DNA of 64,000 nt, taken from contig NZ_LUAV01000038.1 in NCBI RefSeq assembly GCF_002078505.1, forward strand, positions 1 to 64,000. Direction: 5' to 3'. This DNA is from Ensifer aridi. Lineage in GTDB: Bacteria; Pseudomonadota; Alphaproteobacteria; Rhizobiales; Rhizobiaceae. Both the position numbers and the translations under genes were made by a program. The notes under the pieces are model-generated. The model worked only from the letters and a program-made list of their open reading frames with translations. It ran no database searches and was not told where the DNA came from. Below are positions 58,556 through 64,000 of this stretch, in pieces; position 1 is the first letter of the stretch, and the number at the start of each line of letters is the position of its first letter.

Positions 58556-59731
58556 CTATTTGTAGGGATCGGCGGCGTCGCGCAACCCATCTCCCAGGAA
58601 GTTGAACGCCAATATCACAAGAATGACCGGTATGGTGGGGAAAAGCAGCCATGGGTAGAAGGCGATGACGCTGACGCTCTTCGCCTCTGTGAGCAGAATG
58701 CCCCAGCTCGTTATCGGAGGACGAAGCCCCAGCCCGAGGAAGCTCAGCGCCGTCTCGCCGAGAATCATGCCGGGGATGGAGATCGTTGCTGTCGCGATGA
58801 GGTGGGACATGAAGCCGGGAACGAGATGCCGCGCAATGATACGGCTGCCTCTTGCCCCCATCAACTGAGCGGCGAGAACATAATCCTCTTCTCTGAGGGC
58901 CAGCAGCTTCGAACGGACCGCACGTGCGAGGCCCGTCCAGTCGAGAAGCCCGAGGATCACGGTGATGCCGAGATAGATGAGGATCGGGCTCCATGTCGCC
59001 GGCATGATCGCCGCGAGCGAAAGCCAGAGCGGAATGCTCGGGATCGACTGAAGAACCTCGATCACCCGCTGCACGACCAGATCGAAAACGCCGCCGTGGT
59101 AGCCGGCGAGCCCGCCGATGACGATGCCGAGAACGAAGCTGACGGTGATGCCGAGAAGCCCTATCGTCAGCGAAATCCGCGCGCCATAGATGATGCGCGA
59201 CAGCACATCGCGGCCGAGCCTGTCGGTGCCCAGCAGGAAGAGCTGGCCGCCTTCCGCGGGACAGACCAGATGCAGATTGCTCTCGAATAGCCCCCAGAAA
59301 TTATAGCTGTCGCCGCGGCAGAAGAAGCGGATCGGTTCGATGTCCGCCGGATTGTCCGCGTAGTTTCGTTTCAGCGTCTCCATGTCCAGCGTCATCGTCC
59401 GGCCGTAGACGAAGGGGCCGACGAAAGAGCCTTCATGGAAGAAATGGACACGCTGCGGTGGCGCGTAGATGAAATCGACATTGCGCGTGTGCAGGTTGTA
59501 GGGCGCCAGGAACTCGCAGAAGAGGATCATGACATAGAGCGCCGCCAGGAAGATGCCGGATACCAGCGCCACCTTGTGCCGCTTGAACTTCCACCACATC
59601 AGCCGGAGCTGCGACGCCTGGTTCACCCGCACCTGCTCTTCAGTCATTACCTCGACGGAATAGGGATCGAACGGTGCGGTCGAAACGTAATGCGGCAGAG
59701 GCTCGCCGGGCGCCGGAATCGGGGACGTCAC
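58556..59731 (-). CDS. Oligopeptide-type ABC permease (OppC/DppC-like)
   Basis: A 391-aa permease. An N-terminal cytoplasmic and extracellular stretch precedes the BPD_transp_1 domain with the EAA coupling loop DYVLAAQLMGARGSRIIARH and LVPGFMSHLIATATISIPGM. The large loop between helices 1 and 2 (SFVGPFVYGRTMTLDMETLK) is a feature of the YejE/microcin-C-type branch. Overlaps oppB-like gene by 4 bp. With the others it imports a peptide or peptide-like solute. Confidence 0.9.
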   Translation of the reverse strand: MTSPIPAPGEPLPHYVSTAPFDPYSVEVMTEEQVRVNQASQLRLMWWKFKRHKVALVSGIFLAALYVMILFCEFLAPYNLHTRNVDFIYAPPQRVHFFHEGSFVGPFVYGRTMTLDMETLKRNYADNPADIEPIRFFCRGDSYNFWGLFESNLHLVCPAEGGQLFLLGTDRLGRDVLSRIIYGARISLTIGLLGITVSFVLGIVIGGLAGYHGGVFDLVVQRVIEVLQSIPSIPLWLSLAAIMPATWSPILIYLGITVILGLLDWTGLARAVRSKLLALREEDYVLAAQLMGARGSRIIARHLVPGFMSHLIATATISIPGMILGETALSFLGLGLRPPITSWGILLTEAKSVSVIAFYPWLLFPTIPVILVILAFNFLGDGLRDAADPYK

Positions 59732-60726
59732 TTTGTGCTCCTGCCTTGCAGACGGATACGGGGATCGAGAACGGCAAGCGCGAGATCGGAGATCAGGACG
59801 CCGATTACTGTGAGAAACGCGAGGAACATCAGGAAGGACCCGGCGAGATACATGTCCTGGCTCTGCAGCGCCTTGATCAGCATCGGCCCTGTGGTTTCGA
59901 GCGAAAGCACGATGGCCGTGATTTCCGCGCCGGAGATGATCGCCGGCAGGATCGAGCCGATGTCGGAAATGAAGAAATTGAGCGCCATGCGCAGCGGGTA
60001 TTTGACAAGCGTGCGCGAAGGCGAAAGCCCCTTGGCCCGGGCTGTCACCACATATTGCTTCTGAAGCTCGTCGAGCAGGTTGGCTCTCAGCCGCCGGATC
60101 ATGCCGGCCGTGCCCGCCGCACCGATGATGATGACGGGAATCCAGAGATGTTCGAGGATCGATTTCGCCTTTTCCCAGCTCATCGGCTCGGAGAGATATT
60201 TCTGGTCCATCAAATGGCCGATAGAGGTCCCGAACCAGGTATTGGCGAAATACATGAGGATCAGCGCCAGCATGAAGTTCGGGATGGCGATGCCGATGAG
60301 GCCGACCAGAGACAGGCCGTAATCGCCCCAGCTATATTGGTGCGTAGCGGCATAGATGCCGATTGGAAAGGCGATGATCCAGGTGAACATGATCGTGAAG
60401 AACGAGACCAGGACCGTCAGCCACAGCCGGTCTCCGACGACCTCGCTCACCGGCAGTTCATATTCGAAGGAATAGCCGAAGTCGCCTTGCAGCATGCCGC
60501 CGACCCAGTACAGGTAGCGCAGCAGCGGCGGCTGGTCGAAGCCGTACTGCTGGCGCAGCGCCTCGATCTGCTCCATGTTGACACCTTCGCCCTGCGCCCT
60601 GATCTCGGCAATGTAGCTTTCGAAATAGTCGCCCGGCGGCAGCTCGATAATGGTGAAGACGAGCGCCGAGATAATGAGGAGCGTCGGGACCATGACCGCG
60701 ATACGCCAAAGAATGTAGCGCAGCAT
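59728..60726 (-). CDS. Oligopeptide-type ABC permease (OppB/DppB-like)
   Basis: A 332-aa permease: MLRYILWRIAVMVPTLLIIS is the first helix; YVVTARAKGLSPSRTLVKYP is the EAA coupling loop. ATG 60726 is the start; the frame upstream lies in the binding-protein gene. It begins 1 bp after the binding-protein stop, a tight operon. Confidence 0.9.
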   Translation of the reverse strand: MLRYILWRIAVMVPTLLIISALVFTIIELPPGDYFESYIAEIRAQGEGVNMEQIEALRQQYGFDQPPLLRYLYWVGGMLQGDFGYSFEYELPVSEVVGDRLWLTVLVSFFTIMFTWIIAFPIGIYAATHQYSWGDYGLSLVGLIGIAIPNFMLALILMYFANTWFGTSIGHLMDQKYLSEPMSWEKAKSILEHLWIPVIIIGAAGTAGMIRRLRANLLDELQKQYVVTARAKGLSPSRTLVKYPLRMALNFFISDIGSILPAIISGAEITAIVLSLETTGPMLIKALQSQDMYLAGSFLMFLAFLTVIGVLISDLALAVLDPRIRLQGRSTK

Positions 60727-60727
60727 G

Positions 60728-62629
60728 TCAGTTGCCCTCTTGCAGCCAGAAGGTGTCGGGCTTGTAGACGCCGAAGTAACTCGTCGGGTCGAAGCCGTAG
60801 AGCGCCTTTTCGGGGAAATTGCGCAGCCTCGTCGTAACGACGATCGGCTGCAGCGAGCCGTTGACGAGGCCGATCGAGAAGACCTGATCCGCATAGATCG
60901 ACAGCATCTGTCGCCAGATGTCCGCCCGCTCGACATCGTCCGATGAAAGTCTCCAGCGTTTGAGCAAGTCGAGAAGCTCGACCACCGGCGGCAGGTCGGG
61001 CGCCTCTCCCATTTCACCATGCGAAATATAATTCAGGCCCCAAACCGGCCATTGCAGCTGATCATCGGCCGTGGGGGCAAGCTGCCCCGGATTCATGCTC
61101 GCAGTCGGCACGCCGTTGTCGATGCCGAACCACATCGACATGATGATCTCTCCTCCGACCGCGCGGCTGCGGAAGGTGTCGCGCTGAGAGGTGCGGATGA
61201 AGAGCGAGATCCCGACCTTCTGCCAATAGTCGGTTATGAGCTGCAGCACGTCCGTGTCGAGCGTGCTTTCGCCCGGCGTTTCCACCACGATCTGCGCCCT
61301 GCGACCATCGGGAAGGATGCGGATGCCGTCGCTGCCGCGTTTGGCGAGCCCCGCCGCGTCGAGGAGGGCGTTCGCCTGCTCCGGATCATGGGCGATCCAG
61401 GCACTGGCGAACTCGGGCCGGAAGAGCGGACTGTCCGGCAGGACCGTGTCGGCGCTTTCCCTCGTCAACCCGTAAAAAACCGCCATGTTGATCTCGCGTC
61501 GGTCGATCGCGAGCGAAAGCGCCCTGCGGACCCGCACGTCCCTCAGAAGCGGCCGCCATACCGGATCGGCGCAGTTGAGGTTCGGAAGCAGCGCGAGACG
61601 CGAACCCGACGTCTTCTTCCAGAGCTTGACCTTCACCGGATAGCGCTTCTCGGCATCCTTCAGGTAGGTGTAGTCGACGAAATCTATTCCCTGCGCCTGC
61701 AGGTCGCTCTCACCCGTGCCGGTCTTCGCGGGAATGAGCGCGGACGAGCTGACACTCAGCACGAAGCGGTCGATATAAGGCAGTTGGATGCCGTTTTCGT
61801 CGACGCGATGGAAATAGGGATTGCGCTCGAACACGAACTGTTCGGCCGGCAGCGGCGTGGTGTTGCGCCATGGATCGAGTGTCGGCAGGTCGGGGTTCTC
61901 CGGCCGGTACGAACGCGCCATGCGCATATGGAGTTGGCTCCACTTCTTGAGGCGCTCAGCCTTCAGGATCGCCTTGAGCTTGTCCTCTTCCTGGTACTTC
62001 TTGTGGAACTGCTTGAGGTAGGCGGCCGGCATGGCGATGACGAGGGGCTGCGGTGCCGCGAGCTTCTGCAGAAAATCCGGATTGGGCTTCGACCAGGAAT
62101 AGCGCAGCGTAAGCTCGTCGATGATCTCGAACTTTGCCGCCTCGCCGTCAATGACCATCGCTGTCGGCAGGCCTGCCGGCGACAGGTCCTCGTTGAGCAG
62201 CACATCCTCGAAGCAGTAGCGGAAATCCTCGGCCGTTAGCGGCGTCCCGTCCGACCACTTGTGCCCCTCGCGCAGACGGAAGGTGAAGATGCGATCCTCG
62301 ACCGTCTCGTAGCTCTCAAGGATGTCCGGGTGGAGGTTGAGGTCCTCGTCGTAGCCGACCAGCCGGGCATAGCCGTAGATGGTCATTAGACGAATGTCCT
62401 TGGCGCTGCCTATGATGCTGCGGATCGTACCGCCGTGTCGGCCGGGCTCGCGCCCCATCCCCGCGACATTGATCACGCGTGGTGTCTTCGGCAGTCGCTC
62501 GGCGAGCGGCGGGAGCTTGCCTTCCTGAACGAGCGGCGCGAGCGCGTCCAGCTCGCCCGGTGCAGCAAGCAGGACCTTCGGGAATGCCGTGGATGCAAGG
62601 ATGGCAAGCGCTGTTCTTCGGGTGATCAT
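60728..62629 (-). CDS. ABC transporter solute-binding protein, family 5 (peptide-type)
   Basis: A 633-aa secreted protein: signal MITRRTALAILASTAFPKVL, with cleavage at LLAAPG. SBP_bac_5 signature: FRLREGHKWSDGTPLTAEDF and VRRALSLAIDRREINMAVFY. Unusually long, like the YejA and AppA-type proteins. The first about 100 residues hold VAGMGREPGRHGGTIRSIIG. The substrate could be a modified peptide, cyclic peptide or oligosaccharide-type compound. Followed by oppB-like and oppC-like genes. Confidence 0.88.
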   Translation of the reverse strand: MITRRTALAILASTAFPKVLLAAPGELDALAPLVQEGKLPPLAERLPKTPRVINVAGMGREPGRHGGTIRSIIGSAKDIRLMTIYGYARLVGYDEDLNLHPDILESYETVEDRIFTFRLREGHKWSDGTPLTAEDFRYCFEDVLLNEDLSPAGLPTAMVIDGEAAKFEIIDELTLRYSWSKPNPDFLQKLAAPQPLVIAMPAAYLKQFHKKYQEEDKLKAILKAERLKKWSQLHMRMARSYRPENPDLPTLDPWRNTTPLPAEQFVFERNPYFHRVDENGIQLPYIDRFVLSVSSSALIPAKTGTGESDLQAQGIDFVDYTYLKDAEKRYPVKVKLWKKTSGSRLALLPNLNCADPVWRPLLRDVRVRRALSLAIDRREINMAVFYGLTRESADTVLPDSPLFRPEFASAWIAHDPEQANALLDAAGLAKRGSDGIRILPDGRRAQIVVETPGESTLDTDVLQLITDYWQKVGISLFIRTSQRDTFRSRAVGGEIIMSMWFGIDNGVPTASMNPGQLAPTADDQLQWPVWGLNYISHGEMGEAPDLPPVVELLDLLKRWRLSSDDVERADIWRQMLSIYADQVFSIGLVNGSLQPIVVTTRLRNFPEKALYGFDPTSYFGVYKPDTFWLQEGN

Positions 62630-64000
62630 GGGCGTAACTCCCTCGCATCCACCGATTTGCGGGCGAGGACATAATGGCCGCCGCCGAGATCGGCGGGAAA
62701 AAGCGCATTCTCCTCTCCGCCGTCCGAAAATTGCACGCCCCAGCGCTGTTGGTCCGATCCTCCGCTCGCCTGAAGCGAATCAAAATCGAGCTTCCGGTCG
62801 AGATCGGGATAGGGAATGGCCGCAAGTAGCGACCTCGTATAGGGATGGACCGGATTGCGCATCAGCACTTCGCGCGGCGCCAGCTCGACGATCCGCCCGG
62901 CGCACATGACGGCGATGCGATCGGCCATGTAGTCCACGACCGCAAGGTTGTGCGAGATGAAAAACGTCGTCAGCCCGAGTTCCTTCTGCAAATCCTTAAG
63001 CAGATTGAGGATCTGGGCCTGCACCGAAACGTCGAGCGCCGAAACGGGCTCGTCGCAGATCAGAAGCTGCGGCACGAGCGCGAGCGCTCGTGCGATGCCG
63101 ATGCGCTGTCTCTGGCCGCCGGAAAAACTGTGCGGATAACGGTTGATGAAGCGCTGGTCGAGGCCAACCGCCTGCAGGAGCGAGCGAACGGTCTCGACGC
63201 GCGACTTCGGTGTGCCGCGCCCGTGAATTTCGAGTGGCTCGCTGAGGATGTTCTTGACGGTCATCCGCGGCGAAAGCGACGAGACCGGATCCTGGAACAC
63301 CATCTGGATCTTTGCACGCAGCGCCTTGAGCTCCGGGCCATCGAGTTTCAGGACGTCGAGCGCCCCTTCTCCGTCGTCGAAAGTGATGGACCCGGTGTCC
63401 GGCGTCACCGCCCGCATCAGGATCTTGCTCACCGTCGTCTTGCCGGAGCCGCTTTCGCCGACAAGCCCCAGGCATTCACCGCGACGGATATCGAAGCTGA
63501 CATTGTCGACCGCGCGATGACTCGACGCGGCGCCGGTGCCGAACCAGCCCGAGCTGCGCGTCGCGAATGTCTTGGATACATTGCGCACGGACACGAGGAC
63601 ATCCGGCCCCGAGACCCTCCGGGCGTCCGGTCTGCCGAGGAGCGTGCCGGCCTTGACCGGCACCTCGCGAAGCGCCTTCAGCCGCTCACCGGGCTTCATA
63701 TCGAAATGCGGCACCGCCGCCATCAGCCCTTTGAGATAGGGATGTTGGGGATTGCGGAAGATCGCATCGACCGGCCCGGCCTCGACGATATCGCCGTGAT
63801 AGATGACGACGACCTCGTCGGCCATGTTGGCGACGACGCCGAGGTCATGCGTGATCAACAGCATGGCCATGTTGAGCTTGGACTGGAGCTCCCGCAGGAG
63901 CTGCAGGATTTGTGCCTGCACCGTCACATCGAGGGCGGTGGTCGGTTCGTCCGCGATAAGCAGCGCAGGCCGACAGATGAGCGCCATCGCGATCATGGCG
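62626..64000 (-). CDS. Peptide-type ABC ATPase with two ATPase halves, N-terminus outside the window
   Basis: Partial gene: the right edge cuts its N-terminal half. The visible part has the end of the first ABC domain (LLIADEPTTALDVTVQAQIL Walker B, LLITHDLGVVANMADEV H-loop), then a complete second half with GLVGESGSGKTTVSKILMRA (Walker A), SGGQRQRIGIARALALVPQL signature and LICDEPVSALDVS Walker B. Fused OppD-OppF-type ATPases (as in YejF) power the importer in the same operon. The first Walker A lies beyond position 64000. Overlaps the binding-protein start by 4 bp. Confidence 0.9.
   Translation of the reverse strand, partial: AMIAMALICRPALLIADEPTTALDVTVQAQILQLLRELQSKLNMAMLLITHDLGVVANMADEVVVIYHGDIVEAGPVDAIFRNPQHPYLKGLMAAVPHFDMKPGERLKALREVPVKAGTLLGRPDARRVSGPDVLVSVRNVSKTFATRSSGWFGTGAASSHRAVDNVSFDIRRGECLGLVGESGSGKTTVSKILMRAVTPDTGSITFDDGEGALDVLKLDGPELKALRAKIQMVFQDPVSSLSPRMTVKNILSEPLEIHGRGTPKSRVETVRSLLQAVGLDQRFINRYPHSFSGGQRQRIGIARALALVPQLLICDEPVSALDVSVQAQILNLLKDLQKELGLTTFFISHNLAVVDYMADRIAVMCAGRIVELAPREVLMRNPVHPYTRSLLAAIPYPDLDRKLDFDSLQASGGSDQQRWGVQFSDGGEENALFPADLGGGHYVLARKSVDARELRP

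Overview
The window reads as accessory, largely metabolic and surface-related DNA from a Rhizobiales bacterium, most likely Sinorhizobium/Ensifer or a close relative. The inference rests on high GC content, many rhizobial protein families (MocD/E/F-like oxygenase components, TfuA/YcaO, DUF2267, DUF3618, EcfG/RpoE2-type promoters), rhizobial palindromic intergenic repeats, and a decayed repC remnant at the left edge, which points to a repABC megaplasmid or chromid. No tRNA, rRNA, CRISPR array or core housekeeping block was seen.

Layout. 0-1.4 kb: repC remnant interrupted by the left end of a Mu/TniA-type transposon with three direct end repeats and a frameshifted, truncated transposase. 1.9-4.6 kb: hypothetical gene, truncated methyltransferase-like membrane protein, and a GSU2403-type nucleotidyltransferase preceded by two identical-spacing inverted repeats. 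5-11.4 kb: GntR regulator, hydantoin/allantoin-type racemase and a complete LivFGMHK-like ABC importer. 11.8-12.4 kb: vapBC. 12.6-18.8 kb: a compact candidate RiPP cluster on the minus strand (67-aa precursor-like peptide, YcaO, TfuA, cyclase/NB-ARC/TPR regulator) with a divergent heme-oxygenase-like diiron oxidase. 19.2-24 kb: rhizopine-type MocDEF-like oxygenase set with a KPHMT-like enzyme and LacI regulator. 24.1-25.4 kb: cytochrome c and a small protein. 25.5-30.9 kb: sialic-acid-type catabolic operon (NanR-like GntR, TRAP transporter, two DHDPS/NAL-family lyases). 31-31.7 kb: second vapBC preceded by a heptanucleotide tandem repeat.

31.8-46.6 kb holds many small stress-type genes (permuted ROK protein, SDR-DoxX, DUF2269, DUF2267, DUF3618/holin-like operon, GFA, HxlR, SRPBCC, a guanylate cyclase, DUF6494, FMO). 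Several are preceded by GGAAC-N16/17-CGTT-like promoters, suggesting a general-stress (EcfG/RpoE2) island. 46.8-50.5 kb: MFS carrier, alpha/beta hydrolase, FkbM methyltransferase. 50.6-53.9 kb: cyclic-nucleotide-binding protein with a 903-aa ABC-exporter-like protein whose ATPase motifs are all degenerate. 54.1-58.5 kb: methyltransferase and a three-glycosyltransferase operon. 58.6-64 kb: peptide-type (Opp/Dpp) ABC importer, cut by the right edge of the window.

The most promising undescribed system is the YcaO-TfuA-peptide-diiron oxidase cluster at 12.6-18.8 kb. The pseudo-ABC protein, the circularly permuted ROK protein and the MocDEF-KPHMT set come next. All function assignments are from reading the sequence and family knowledge; no searches were run.
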